Below, one piece after another: positions 9,201 to 17,237 of a stretch of DNA of 32,874 bases; position 1 is the first letter of the stretch, and every line of letters begins with the position of its first letter. The stretch spans positions 1 through 32,874 of the forward strand of contig JAFGHX010000269.1 in assembly GCA_016929905.1 (NCBI GenBank), read 5' to 3'. Origin of the DNA: Kiritimatiellia bacterium. Lineage in GTDB: Bacteria > Verrucomicrobiota > Kiritimatiellia > JAFGHX01. The notes beneath the pieces are model-generated. The model had not been told where the DNA came from. It made no database searches and saw only the letters and a program-made list of their open reading frames with translations. The position numbers and the translations under genes were made by a program.

Positions 9201-12200
9201 GACCCCCTTCAGGCCCGGCACATAGACGTCGATCGGGAGAACGTTCTCGCTCACATCGATTCCGTCGCTGACCTGCAGCGTGAAGTAATACCGGCCCGGG
9301 CTCGGGAACTGGATCCCGATTTTGGGCATGCCGTCCGCGTTCACGGGCAACAGCCCGCGGTGCGGATTCTGATGCCATTCGCGCCAGCTATAGAAAAGCT
9401 GGTCGCCGTCCGGATCGGACGACGGCGTCGCATCGAGCACGGCGACGTCCGCCAATCCGCCGAGATAGATGACCTGCTCCATGACCCCGACGACCGGCGG
9501 CCGGTTCGTCATCATGGTGCTGACGTAGTCGGTCTTGATCTCCGAGTCGCTACCGCCCGGCCCTGTCACGGTCAGCTTCACGCTGTACACGCCGGAGGTC
9601 GTGTAGGTGTGCTGGAACGAGGTGCCCGGGTCCGTGGCGTCGACGGAGCCGTTGTTGTCGAAGTCCCATTCCCGGGTCGCAATGCTGCCGGTGCTCAGAT
9701 CGGTGAACGTGACTTCGAGCGGCGCGTTACCCGTCACGGTATTGACGCAGAACGCGGCGGTCGGTGGCGGTTCGTTGACGGTGACGTAGCCGGCCTTGAT
9801 CTCGTCGTCGGAGCCGCCCACCCCGTCAACGGTGAGTTTCACCGTGTACACGCCGGCCGCGGTATACGTGTGCCGGATCGGCGCCACCGGGTTCACCGCG
9901 TCGGGTGTGCTGTCGTTGTCGAAGTCCCAGGTCCGGGTCGTCAGGAAACCCGTGCTGGTGTCGGTGAACGTGACCGTCAGCGGCGCGGTGCCGCTGGTGG
10001 GCGTGCCGGAGAACGCGGCGGTGGGCGCGGGATAGACGGTAACGAAGTTGCCGCGCATCCGCGCGTGCGCGCCGCCCGGCCCCTGGGCGGTGAGTTTGAC
10101 GGTGTAGGTGCCCGCCGCCGGATAGATATGGGTGACGGTACCGGCCGTCGTGTTGTCGTCGACCACGCTGTCGTTGTCGAAGTCCCACGCGCAGTTGGTG
10201 AACACGCCGGAACTCTCGTTGGTGAACGTGACCGTCAGCGGCGCGACGCCGGCGGAGCCGCCGAGCGCGTCGAACTCCGCGGTCGGCGCGGGCAGATTCA
10301 CCGTGATGTGCGCACTCTTCGTCGTCGAATCCGAGCCGCCCGGCCCGTAGACGGTGAGCGCGACCGAGTAAGTGCCGGTCGTGTTGTAGGTGTATTGGAC
10401 GGGCGCGACGGGATTGATCGCGTCGACCACCGAGTCGTTGTTGAAGTCCCAGTTCCAGTTCGTGATGCTGCCCGTGCTCAGGTCGGTGAACGTGACCGTG
10501 AGCGGCTGCGCGCCGGAGGTCGGGCTGGCGGAGAAGTCGCAAACGGGCGCCGGCGGCGTCACCTGGACGTAACCGGTGCGCGTCTTGCTGTCGCTGCCGC
10601 CCGGCCCCGTCACGGTCAGTGTCACCGTATAGGCGCCCGCGCTCTCGTACCGGCAGATCAGCGCCGCGTCCATCGTGTTCGTGTCCACGCCCGAGGGGTC
10701 GTCGAAGTCCCAGGCGCAGTTGGTGATGGCGCCCGAGCTCAAGTTCGTGAACGTGACGTCGAGCGGGAAGGAACCGGTCAGCGGGCTGCCGACGAAATCG
10801 GCGACCGGGGGCGGGTACTCGACGGTGACATAGCCGAATCGGTACGAATCGTTCTCGCCGCCCGACCCGTACACGATCAGGCGCACGGACTGCGCACCGG
10901 CGCTGTTGTAGGTGTGCGTGACGGTCGCGTCGGTGCTGTACAGGTCGATGTTCCCGTCCAGATCGAAGTCCCACGCGCAGTTCGTGATGCTGCCCGAACT
11001 CTCGTTCGTGAAGGTGACCGTCAGCGGATACTCGCCGGAGAGCGGGCCGGCCGAGAACAGGGCGACCGGCGGCGGCGGGATAATCGTGAACAGGCCCGGC
11101 TTTGTCACGTCCACCGAACCGCCCGGCCCCTCGACCCGCAGGGTGACGGTATAGGTCCCCGCGTTGGTGAAGGTGATCGCGATGGTGGTGGCGCAGGTGT
11201 TCGTGTCCCAAGCCCCGTCGCCGTCGAAATCCCAGGAGCAGGAATCGATCGTGCCCGAACTGAGGTTCGTGAACGTGACCGTCAGCGGCAGCACGCCGGA
11301 GAGCGGGCCCGCCCCGAAATCGGCGTAGGGCAGAACCTGAATGAAGTACGGGTTCGACGAGGAGCCCTTGTCCGCGCGGACCTGGTAGCTGTCGCGCGCG
11401 GAGATGAAGTAATCCAGGCCGGCCGGCGTCACCTTACCGGCCGGAATCTGGCCGATATAGGTGTTCCCGGTCGTGTTCGACAGGCTCACAGGGTAGTACG
11501 GCATGTCCTGGCTCGGATCGTGCACGGCGTAGTAGAGCGTGACCGAGCTGACGCTGTCGCCGCCGTCGTTGTCCACGACGTCGGCCGAAATCGTGACCGC
11601 TTGCGCCTCTGTCGCGGTCGTGACCGGCGTGTGCGTGATGACCGGCGCGTGGTTCTGAAGGACGGGGATCACGTGCGGCACCACGGTGTAGTTGAACGGC
11701 GAGAAGACCTCGAGCAGCCCGTCGCTGGCCCGGACATAGTATTCGACCGCCGGCTCCAGAACCGCCGAACCGGGAATCGTGCCGGCGAAGCCGTACACGC
11801 CCGTCGCATGGTTTGTCAGAGCCAATTCCGCCATCGTGAACGAGGCGGTCCCCGAATGCCGATAGTACAGCATGGCGACGAGCGGCTGGTTCTGCGACGC
11901 GGCGTCCGCGTCCGTGACCGTCCCCGCAATCGTCAGCGCGCCGCCCGAAGTCTGGCTCGTCAGCGCCAGGGCCAGCGTCTCGGCGGAGAGTTCGATTTCC
12001 GGCTTGTCGTTCACCCGGTACGTCCCCTGCCCGTCCGAGTAGCCCGAGGGCGTGACGGTCACCGTGCGGAACGTGCCGTCGAAGTCCGGGTTGTGGCTCG
12101 TGTAGCACAGCGTGTACTGGCTGCGCAGTTTCTTCGCAATCGCGTTGTAAATGGCCGTCATGTCCTGCGCGCTCGGCGCGTAATAGTACTGGCCGCCCGT

Positions 12201-13043
12201 CTGCTGGGCCATGGTCTTCATGCAGGCGGCGTTGTAGCCCAACCCGATCGTGAACAACGGCACACCTTCGTTGTTGGCCTTGGCAATGACGGTGTTGATG
12301 TTGTAGGCCCGGCTGCTGTTCTCCTGGCCATCCGAAAACACGATCACCGCCTTCGGCGCAGGCTCCTGGCTCATGCTCTGGATGCCTTTGCCCGTCCCGT
12401 CGTAAATGGCCGTTCCGCCCACGACGCTCAACGAATTGATCGCCTCGACAATGTCGTACGTCCCGTCGTGATCGGCGTCCGTCTGAACCCAATTCGCCGC
12501 CTTGACCAAATGCACGTAATCGTAGCCGGAGAACTTGACCAGACTGCACCGGTCGTCCGCGCCGCAGTTATTCAAAAAGTTGATCGCCGCGATCTTCGCA
12601 TTCGCGAGCCGCGAGCCGCTCATGCTGCCGCTGACGTCGAACACCAACGCGAACGACGCGCCGCCCGGCGTGACCGCCTCGCTGAAGCACGTGATCGTCT
12701 CCTGAACCGCGCTGGACTCGGCCGACGATTGCTCCCAGAGCGTGAACGCGCTCTGCGTCAGGCCCGTTACCGAGTCGCCGTTGTTGTCGAGGACCGAAAC
12801 GAAAAGCCGGATGTCCGGGAACTGGTTCGGCTGCACCGAAACCGTCGTGCCCGTACTCGTCGTCGAGGTGAGGTCCAGCGGCGGCGGGATCGCCGTCGGA
12901 TCGAACGGCACCAGCGCCTGCTCGCTCATCTCGATCCAGCCCGCGCCCTCCTCATAAACATAGTTCGGCCCCATGTCGGCCCGCACACCCGTGACAGCCA
13001 GACACACAACCAACAGACCGACACATGCGCACTTCAGCTTCAT
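6279..13043 (-). CDS. Giant secreted protein: vWA domain, seven PKD domains, carboxypeptidase-regulatory-like domains
   Basis: Predicted exported protein of 2254 aa. The start at 13043 follows a strong GGAGGAGG site and opens a signal peptide (MKLKCACVGLLVVCLAVTGVRA). Residues ~131-311 form a von Willebrand A domain with a complete metal site: DVSGSMS (Asp136, Ser138, Ser140), Thr211 in GGTAIYDG and Asp238 in FSDGQ. Residues ~572-1180 are seven consecutive PKD beta-sandwiches (PLTVTFT..SSG...WDFD), each about 86 aa. Then come two PKD-like domains with YxWRE cores alternating with at least five carboxypeptidase-regulatory-like domains (patterns like G.Y....PxG.Y...). The end holds a DPDADGYNNEQE calcium-site motif near 2150 and a C-terminal domain resembling that of the neighbouring giant protein. 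Adhesion or polysaccharide/protein binding at the surface is the likely role; no catalytic domain was recognised. It has its own promoter and terminator. Confidence 0.85.
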   Translation of the reverse strand: MKLKCACVGLLVVCLAVTGVRADMGPNYVYEEGAGWIEMSEQALVPFDPTAIPPPLDLTSTTSTGTTVSVQPNQFPDIRLFVSVLDNNGDSVTGLTQSAFTLWEQSSAESSAVQETITCFSEAVTPGGASFALVFDVSGSMSGSRLANAKIAAINFLNNCGADDRCSLVKFSGYDYVHLVKAANWVQTDADHDGTYDIVEAINSLSVVGGTAIYDGTGKGIQSMSQEPAPKAVIVFSDGQENSSRAYNINTVIAKANNEGVPLFTIGLGYNAACMKTMAQQTGGQYYYAPSAQDMTAIYNAIAKKLRSQYTLCYTSHNPDFDGTFRTVTVTPSGYSDGQGTYRVNDKPEIELSAETLALALTSQTSGGALTIAGTVTDADAASQNQPLVAMLYYRHSGTASFTMAELALTNHATGVYGFAGTIPGSAVLEPAVEYYVRASDGLLEVFSPFNYTVVPHVIPVLQNHAPVITHTPVTTATEAQAVTISADVVDNDGGDSVSSVTLYYAVHDPSQDMPYYPVSLSNTTGNTYIGQIPAGKVTPAGLDYFISARDSYQVRADKGSSSNPYFIQVLPYADFGAGPLSGVLPLTVTFTNLSSGTIDSCSWDFDGDGAWDTNTCATTIAITFTNAGTYTVTLRVEGPGGSVDVTKPGLFTIIPPPPVALFSAGPLSGEYPLTVTFTNESSGSITNCAWDFDLDGNIDLYSTDATVTHTYNSAGAQSVRLIVYGSGGENDSYRFGYVTVEYPPPVADFVGSPLTGSFPLDVTFTNLSSGAITNCAWDFDDPSGVDTNTMDAALICRYESAGAYTVTLTVTGPGGSDSKTRTGYVQVTPPAPVCDFSASPTSGAQPLTVTFTDLSTGSITNWNWDFNNDSVVDAINPVAPVQYTYNTTGTYSVALTVYGPGGSDSTTKSAHITVNLPAPTAEFDALGGSAGVAPLTVTFTNESSGVFTNCAWDFDNDSVVDDNTTAGTVTHIYPAAGTYTVKLTAQGPGGAHARMRGNFVTVYPAPTAAFSGTPTSGTAPLTVTFTDTSTGFLTTRTWDFDNDSTPDAVNPVAPIRHTYTAAGVYTVKLTVDGVGGSDDEIKAGYVTVNEPPPTAAFCVNTVTGNAPLEVTFTDLSTGSIATREWDFDNNGSVDATDPGTSFQHTYTTSGVYSVKLTVTGPGGSDSEIKTDYVSTMMTNRPPVVGVMEQVIYLGGLADVAVLDATPSSDPDGDQLFYSWREWHQNPHRGLLPVNADGMPKIGIQFPSPGRYYFTLQVSDGIDVSENVLPIDVYVPGLKGVVNFAPTDTVRVPDAYVCAYTSSTDAASDTNIYDLTITDSRGRYILDHLRPAETNLGQSYWMKVHRGGFETSTVQQVQILPNPNFDENGLDFLLGRGILSDLQGYIYDTNNNPINMANVSIIPAIGGSVYACDTDLSGYWHLSNVEKGSWLMQLLATGYQPEVRDLCIDEETTNIVMHMQPLVEYGSLTGKVVLIGTEFPIPNARVLLGETGEQWTDAEGNYAFQTIACGTYIMQVKKTGYEDVRYPSVQVKPGTRVLDVPISAKGTIVLGMITDAISHKPIPKATIGIELTPDRMPYTDVTDWCGYYEIRDVPTGSNRSFKVSAPNYQTRKFPLHVLNSLQLDVELSRTLSWVEPQKPGPMVPEARVAEPFIFVTNMLANVVLDASPSVGDELIYMWRESPDNPKSGVLPGAASELLTNQVEVSGFSRPGIYIFTLQVRNSRISENTAAVTVFAPGLSGSVHTSPSDGLYGLYSAEVRVYTDYQKAMSWDADGIVEQVQSHNTHDDVWIGDFFFETLTTGSYWLVTQPLAGTGYNQYGPVRRFVNYSAAMREHPVNMPRDEVALYGRICDANTQAPLENARILVAPGNFSEMFRTSTDAQGNYRLTSIPEGSQWIVLFKEGYQAQMVNKDIYQNPQYIEFGLVPASTKADELATVEGQITAVCSVGGEDIQCPVPHAEVMLAGVATTFTDGDGYFRIDGLPAGRYYGIIRREGFRSQLLDQGPNGVFELAAGQTKLENRVLPLLGAGPSMDVVLITANNQQIQSAGVSVGGLGSLMSGPKPDGYGTSDTGTGTVLTDAGGIAQLNGVPYGEQVIVVTLEDGREIERTVNVIGSGRVVLDVTEPESPQTFGEWATNNFVGADLADTNICGEAADPDADGYNNEQEFIIGSRPKDPGSAFLPGIDKIGFDGWQFTVDNTLTDRVYDVWWCTNLVEGNWQKVNLDRTGTGGEITLTVTNDPSARPNCFYSTGVTRP

Positions 13044-13125
13044 CCTGCTCCTCCTCCGTGCGCCCGAAAGGCGCACTTTACCCCAACGGTATTTGCGTGG
13101 ATAACGGCCCAGACAAAGAACTCAC

Positions 13126-13154
13126 ATTGTACTGACACATCGTTACGCGGTCAA
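13126..13154 (-). promoter_or_regulatory. Sigma70-like promoter of the vWA-PKD gene
   Basis: Read on the minus strand: TTGACC (13154-13149), a 17-bp spacer, TACAAT (13131-13126). Five of six bases match the consensus in each box and spacing is ideal. Transcription would start near 13119, giving a leader of about 75 nt. Confidence 0.6.
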
Positions 13155-13645
13155 CACGGATATACTGGGTACGGAATGGGTAGAAAATATACCGGAAGAA
13201 GAATGAGAGGACGGGGGCGACCGAGAGGGTACCGGCCGCGGCAAGAACCGCAACCACACGACCGGACGACGCCCCTCGGCGAACGACCACTCCACACCCT
13301 CGCCTTCGCAGGAACCCGCGGAGACGAGCAGGCGAAAGAATCCAAGATATCATTGCCGGGCTTGCGTTAGACAGCGGTTGTCACATCTGCCACCGGGCAC
13401 CCGCGGAAACACTCCCCCGCCACGGTTGTCTCTGACACAGCACGATCCGTGCCAGGTTCGGCGCCATCGCGAATTTGGACGCCGAAATCCACTCGAGGCC
13501 GGCACACCAGCCGACACATTGCTCGATCCATGCCCCCCCCCACACTGTGAAAACCACAACATATACTCCTGCCTGTTAACAACTCCTCCTCGCCGCGTCT
13601 CCATCTTCTTTTGCGCTTTCTAAAACCTGAGAATCAATCTTGAGA
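13155..13645. other. Gene-free stretch between the vWA-PKD promoter and the LuxR gene
   Basis: About 490 bp without a convincing gene. Short open frames on both strands lack a credible ribosome site or recognisable composition. A run of nine C lies at 13533-13541. No tRNA-like fold or repeat family was recognised. Confidence 0.5.
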
Positions 13646-13673
13646 GGGTTGGGTACAAGAAAGTACCCAACCC
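13646..13673 (-). terminator. Hairpin downstream of the MEDS-LuxR gene
   Basis: A perfect 11-bp stem (GGGTTGGGTAC and its complement) with a 6-nt AAGAAA loop, 14 nt after the stop of the LuxR-type gene. There is no U-tract on the minus strand, so it may be a 3'-end-stabilising hairpin rather than a classical intrinsic terminator. Confidence 0.5.
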
Positions 13674-13687
13674 GAGAAGACATCGGT

Positions 13688-14788
13688 TTACAAATCGCGG
13701 AGGAAGACGGAAAGGCTGACGGATTCGTTGGTCACGGCGAGCTTGCGCCGGATGTTTTTCCTGTGTGTTTCGACCGTGCGGACGGCGATCTTGAGCATCT
13801 CGGACATCTGCTTGGTGCTCATACCGTGCCGGATCATGTTGGCGATTTCGATCTCACGGCGTGTGAGTTTCTGGTTCGCGCGCGAGATTCGTTCTCCGAA
13901 CGGCGATGTGAGTTCTCTGAGGTTTTGTTCGAGCAGGTCGACGTACCGGCGCCTGTCCTTCGCGCCGTCGACCTTGAGTTTGGCGAGCAGCGGGAGCAGC
14001 ACCTCCTCGACGTTGGCCACGATCCGATTCTCGACGCTCTTGCGCTCGTATTCGATATGGCGGATGACGGTACCGATCACCTTCCGCTCCTTGGCCAGGG
14101 CGGTGTCGGCCGCCGTGTCGGCGCCGCCCGAGCCGGCCAATCGCCTGAGCATCTGGAGCCTGTATTCGAGTTCCGTTTTGGGCAGCTCGCTGGAGAAGTA
14201 GTTTTCGGGCGGGATGTAGTAGAGGTTCCGATAGGCATGCCGGCCGATGACCGTCCACGGGTGCACGGCGAGCACCGCCAGCAGGAATTCCGGGTCGAAC
14301 GCGCGCCGGTCATAGAGACACAACGCCGTGCACTTGCGGCCCTGAAGCACTTCGTTAGCCTTCGCCTCGTAGTCCACCGCCCGTCCGCAGTTGGGGGCAT
14401 CGGACAGCATCCACGCCATTTCGGAGACGCCTCTCAGTCCGGCGTACCCCTCCTTGATCGCACGGTCGGCCGCGTCCGCCAGCCTGGCCAGAATCGCTTC
14501 GGGGTCGAATGTACCGCCCATGAGGTAAACCTCGCGCGAGGGAAGGATGGTAAGCCGCCCCTGTTCGAGGCAGGCGCGCGCGTCGAGCCCGCGGCGCTGC
14601 ACCGCGCCGAGCAGCGTCTCGCGCTCGAGCGCGTCCGTTACGCAGTAGACCTTCTCGTTCTTCCTGAGCCCGTCGAGAACGAAACGACGCGTCGCATCGA
14701 GGTGCTCCTTCTGCGAATGGTAGAACAGGCACGCATGGCTGCCGTGCGCCAGTTGCGAGATGTCCGTCTGCGTACCGACCGGTGTCAT
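13688..14788 (-). CDS. MEDS-domain sensor with LuxR-type DNA-binding domain
   Basis: Predicted one-component transcription regulator, 366 aa, cytoplasmic. The start at 14788 has a GAGGA site about 6 nt upstream; the frame extends 64 codons further but that part is arginine-rich and lacks a ribosome site. Residues ~10-170 (HGSHACLFYHSQKEH..., then YCVTD..., then GLRGVSEMAW) match the MEDS domain known from DcmR-type regulators and from sensors linked to one-carbon metabolism. A helical linker (~230-300; VLLPLLAKLK...YVDLLEQNLRELTSPF) resembles the one preceding LuxR domains in PAS-LuxR proteins. Residues ~306-366 are a complete LuxR/GerE helix-turn-helix (LTRREIEIANMI...RTVETHRKNIRRKL). No kinase or receiver is adjacent. 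Ligand and targets cannot be read from the sequence; no DNA-binding site was identified. Confidence 0.85.
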   Translation of the reverse strand: MTPVGTQTDISQLAHGSHACLFYHSQKEHLDATRRFVLDGLRKNEKVYCVTDALERETLLGAVQRRGLDARACLEQGRLTILPSREVYLMGGTFDPEAILARLADAADRAIKEGYAGLRGVSEMAWMLSDAPNCGRAVDYEAKANEVLQGRKCTALCLYDRRAFDPEFLLAVLAVHPWTVIGRHAYRNLYYIPPENYFSSELPKTELEYRLQMLRRLAGSGGADTAADTALAKERKVIGTVIRHIEYERKSVENRIVANVEEVLLPLLAKLKVDGAKDRRRYVDLLEQNLRELTSPFGERISRANQKLTRREIEIANMIRHGMSTKQMSEMLKIAVRTVETHRKNIRRKLAVTNESVSLSVFLRDL

Positions 14789-15354
14789 GCTTTCCTCGCG
14801 TTCGCCGGCTGCCCGTCTCCTGAATCGGCGGGGCAACACGCGCCGCCTTCTGCGGCCGCCCCTTAACCGACAGTCGTCCGTGCCCCTCCGGATATTCCCC
14901 GGAATCCGCGAGGCGCGACACCTGCGCAGGCCTGCTGCCGACCAGCGCGCGGGAATTACCAATGCGAGCTTGCCCCGCAAACCGGATAGGGCGGCTTCAC
15001 TGGCTCGCCATAGCCCCGCGCGCTGGCGCCTCGGCTAGGGAGGGCGACCGCGCTGCACAGGCACACGTCAAAGCATGTGTGTCTGCTGAAAACTCGTGAT
15101 ACTAGCAGGCCACCGGCACGACGTCCAGCAAAACCGGCGATCAGCAGTGGTTCGGGAAGCTGGGGCTGGACGGCGACGAATAGGGTTGACGTCGATACGC
15201 TCATCGGGCTTATCTAGAGGGCATTCGAACAGAGATGGCGGGGCTCCTTGCCTGCGGGTGGAGGAGACTCGAGGTGAAGTGCCATTTCCGAAGGGCCTTC
15301 GTGTGGAGGTGGACCAAAGGTCCGGACACGGCAAACGAGGAGGAAGATGCAGCG
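14789..15354. other. Divergent intergenic region between MEDS-LuxR and DUF1080 genes
   Basis: About 566 bp between divergent starts. Short frames inside have no recognisable product. The only element noted is a weak promoter candidate for the DUF1080 gene: TTGACG (15186-15191) and TATCTA (15211-15216) with a rather long 19-bp spacer. No tRNA or repeat family was seen. Confidence 0.4.
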
Positions 15355-15948
15355 ATGAGCGAAACACGGGAGTTGTTCAACGGCAAGGACCTGACCGGGT
15401 GGAAGGCGACGGGTAATCCGGGCGCCTGGGGCGTGGAGGACGGCATGATCAAGTGCACGCCAGCCAAAGGCGGAAACCTGTGCACCGAGGCGCAGTACGG
15501 CGACTTCGAGCTGACTCTCGAATACAAGACCGAACCGAAGGTCAACAGCGGGGTTTTCTTCCGAATCTCGGACCTGAAGGACTGCGTGCATACGGGGCTC
15601 GAAATCCAGATTCTGGATACGCACGGCAAGACGGAACTCGGCGCCCACGACTCCGGCGCACTGTACGACATGCTCGCGCCGAAGGTGAACGCCGTGAAGC
15701 CGGCCGGGGAATGGAACACGATGCGTATCATGGCCAACGGGCCGAAGATGGAGATCGACCTCAACGGCCGGCGGGTCGTGGAAGCCAGCATCGACGACTG
15801 GAACACGCCGGGCAAGAACCCGGACGGGACCCCCAACAAGTTCGTCAAGCACGCGTGGAAGGACCTGCCCAAACGCGGCCACATCGGCCTGCAGGACCAC
15901 AACGGCGTCATCTGGTTCCGGAATATCCGGCTGCGAGAGCTGCGGTAG
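15355..15948 (+). CDS. DUF1080 (3-keto-disaccharide hydrolase-like) protein
   Basis: Predicted 197-aa protein of family PF06439 (DUF1080), a concanavalin-like beta-sandwich. Characterised relatives act on 3-keto-glycosides in the pathway where a Gfo/Idh/MocA dehydrogenase first oxidises the sugar at C3. Family hallmarks in order: LFNGKDLTGW (7-16), NSGVFFR (64-70), GLEIQILD (81-88) and GHIGLQDH...WFRNIRLREL near the end, covering the complete domain. The start at 15355 follows a GAGGAGGAAG site; an upstream in-frame extension of 40 codons is not domain-like. No signal peptide is visible, unlike many secreted relatives, so a cytoplasmic location is likely. It converges on the GntR-LacI regulator gene, separated by a long hairpin. 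Neighbouring Gfo/Idh/MocA genes support the pathway assignment, but the exact substrate is unknown. Confidence 0.85.
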   Translation: MSETRELFNGKDLTGWKATGNPGAWGVEDGMIKCTPAKGGNLCTEAQYGDFELTLEYKTEPKVNSGVFFRISDLKDCVHTGLEIQILDTHGKTELGAHDSGALYDMLAPKVNAVKPAGEWNTMRIMANGPKMEIDLNGRRVVEASIDDWNTPGKNPDGTPNKFVKHAWKDLPKRGHIGLQDHNGVIWFRNIRLRELR

Positions 15949-15972
15949 CCTCCGGAGTCCCTGACACCGCCC

Positions 15973-16038
15973 AACTTGCTCGAGAACTTACTCGAGAACT
16001 TGTTCGAGCAGGTTCGCGAGTAAGTTCTCGAGCAAGTT
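15973..16038. terminator. Long perfect hairpin built of 12-bp periodic units, between convergent genes
   Basis: Arms 15973-15994 and 16017-16038 are perfect 22-bp inverted copies; the 22-nt loop contains a further near-palindrome (GAACTTG / CAGGTTC). The segment also reads as consecutive 12-mers, nearly all ending TCGAG or GCGAG (AACTTGCTCGAG, AACTTACTCGAG, AACTTGTTCGAG and so on). It lies 24 bp after the DUF1080 stop and 13 bp before the stop of the opposing regulator gene, so it could be a shared bidirectional terminator. There is no flanking T-run. Confidence 0.75.
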
Positions 16039-16051
16039 AGGGGGCGGCGGA

Positions 16052-17074
16052 TCAGGAGGCACCGGCGAGGGACTCGCCGGGACGGAGGATGCGATACGGG
16101 GGATAATGCTCCCCGGGTGCGCCGATGCGGCCGGCGCACAGGTCGGCCAAGACGTCGATCGCCAGCCGGCCGACCTCTTCCTGCAGGAAGTAGCCGACGT
16201 AGGCGACCGAGGAGAGCTGGAGCACGGCCGCGCTTTCGTGCACGCAGCCCAATCGCACGTCGGGCCGGGTGGAAAGGACGACGGGCATCGCGGCGATCGG
16301 CAGATGGCCCCCCGCCACGACGATGGCGTCCAAGGCCAGGTCGGGCGCCAACAGGTCGCGGACGGCCTCCGCGACGGTGTCGTCGCCCGCATCACGCACG
16401 AAGCGGGGGCCGAGGTTCAGTTCCGCGGTGCCTTCCAGGTAGCCGTCCCGGCAGAGCCGGTGATTGGACGCCGCCAGATTGCCGACGAACCCGATCGTGC
16501 GGCATCCGTCGGCCGCCATGGCCCGAACCAGGTCGCGGGTACACGCCCGCCGGTTCTCGAGCACAAAGTTTGCGCCGGGGCCTGTTGCGCATCCGACCAC
16601 GACAAGCGGCCGCCCCAAGCCTTCCAGCAGCGCATACACGCTCGCCTGCGCTACCCCGAGGTGCGCCATGCCGTCGCCAAGATGCTGCCGCAGCCAGGGT
16701 AACGGCTTGCGGGCGATGTCGTCGACGTGATAGATGCTCGTTTCGTGGCCCAATTCCCCGCTGCGCCGCAGGCACCCTTGCATGTACCAGTGGTGCTGGG
16801 ACTCGCCGTCGCGGGTCATGAACGGCACGATCAGCGAGACACGGGAGAGCGTGCCGGTCGACGCGCGCACAAAACTGCCGGCGCGCTCGTGGCGCTCGAT
16901 CAGCCGCTCGCGCAGCAACTCCTGCAGCGCCCGGTTCGACGTGATGGGGCTGACCCCGAACTCACGCGCCACCCGTACGTGGCCCGGTATCCGGCTCCCA
17001 GCCGGGTAACGGCCGTCCGCGATGCGCTTCTTCAGCTCCTCGGCGATCTCACGGTACAGCGGCCTGCGTCCCAT
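16052..17074 (-). CDS. GntR-HTH / LacI-type ligand-binding transcription regulator (AraR-like architecture)
   Basis: Predicted repressor or activator, 340 aa. The N-terminus (residues 3-75: PLYREIAEELKKRIADGRYPAGSRIP, then VAREFGVSPITSNRALQELL) is a GntR winged helix-turn-helix. The rest (~80-335) is a periplasmic-binding-protein fold as in LacI-family regulators (SLIVPFMTRDGESQHHWYMQG, later TIGFVGNLAASNHR and LDAIVVAGGH). This chimera is the layout of B. subtilis AraR and relatives, which sense sugars. The start at 17074 has AGGAA 4 nt upstream; the frame continues to 17140 but that stretch overlaps the presumed promoter. The gene is divergent from a Gfo/Idh/MocA oxidoreductase, and three TACAG/CTGTA-type palindromes lie between them, suggesting autoregulation and control of the neighbour. 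Ligand unknown. Confidence 0.88.
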   Translation of the reverse strand: MGRRPLYREIAEELKKRIADGRYPAGSRIPGHVRVAREFGVSPITSNRALQELLRERLIERHERAGSFVRASTGTLSRVSLIVPFMTRDGESQHHWYMQGCLRRSGELGHETSIYHVDDIARKPLPWLRQHLGDGMAHLGVAQASVYALLEGLGRPLVVVGCATGPGANFVLENRRACTRDLVRAMAADGCRTIGFVGNLAASNHRLCRDGYLEGTAELNLGPRFVRDAGDDTVAEAVRDLLAPDLALDAIVVAGGHLPIAAMPVVLSTRPDVRLGCVHESAAVLQLSSVAYVGYFLQEEVGRLAIDVLADLCAGRIGAPGEHYPPYRILRPGESLAGAS

Positions 17075-17086
17075 GTCATTCCTATA

Positions 17087-17103
17087 TACAGTCTTGATCT
17101 GTA
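17087..17103. promoter_or_regulatory. Candidate operator O1 (TACAG-N7-CTGTA)
   Basis: Inverted half-sites TACAG and CTGTA separated by 7 bp, 13 bp upstream of the GntR-LacI start. A weak minus-strand promoter (TTGCAG ... TATAGG) would overlap it, so occupancy would plausibly repress the regulator's own gene. Confidence 0.45.
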
Positions 17104-17141
17104 CTGCAAGCCTCTTTTGAATTTTTCCGGCTTTCAGCATC

Positions 17142-17170
17142 TTGACACCGACAAAAAGCTTCGCTACTGT
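17142..17170 (+). promoter_or_regulatory. Candidate promoter of the Gfo/Idh/MocA gene
   Basis: A perfect TTGACA at 17142-17147 is followed after 17 bp by TACTGT (17165-17170), a weak -10 box that overlaps the palindrome at 17166-17180. The predicted transcript has a leader of about 160 nt that includes the 25-bp inverted repeat at 17238-17300. Confidence 0.5.
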
Positions 17171-17201
17171 ATATATCAGTAATACATACAGCCAGATCTG
17201 T
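17166..17201. promoter_or_regulatory. Candidate operators O2 and O3 in the divergent regulator region
   Basis: O2 is ACTGTATATATCAGT (17166-17180, near-palindromic) and O3 is ACAG-N6-CTGT (17188-17201). Together with O1 they share ACAG/CTGT half-sites. O2 overlaps the -10 and O3 lies just past the start site of the plus-strand promoter, a typical repressor arrangement. Assignment to the adjacent GntR-LacI protein is inference. Confidence 0.45.
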
Positions 17202-17237
17202 CAAGAGGGTTGGAGAACCAGGGCGGGCAGGGAGATC

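Noticed and set aside
6552..13370. A plus-strand open frame of about 2,270 codons antisense to the vWA-PKD gene
   Set aside because: It exists because GC-rich codon use on the minus strand removes stops in the mirrored frame. Its product is Arg/Val/Gly/His-rich without domains, and the minus frame has a signal peptide, motifs, promoter and terminator.
13350..13623. Small genes in the gap upstream of the vWA-PKD gene
   Set aside because: Overlapping short frames on both strands, Arg/Pro-rich, without ribosome sites or recognisable features.
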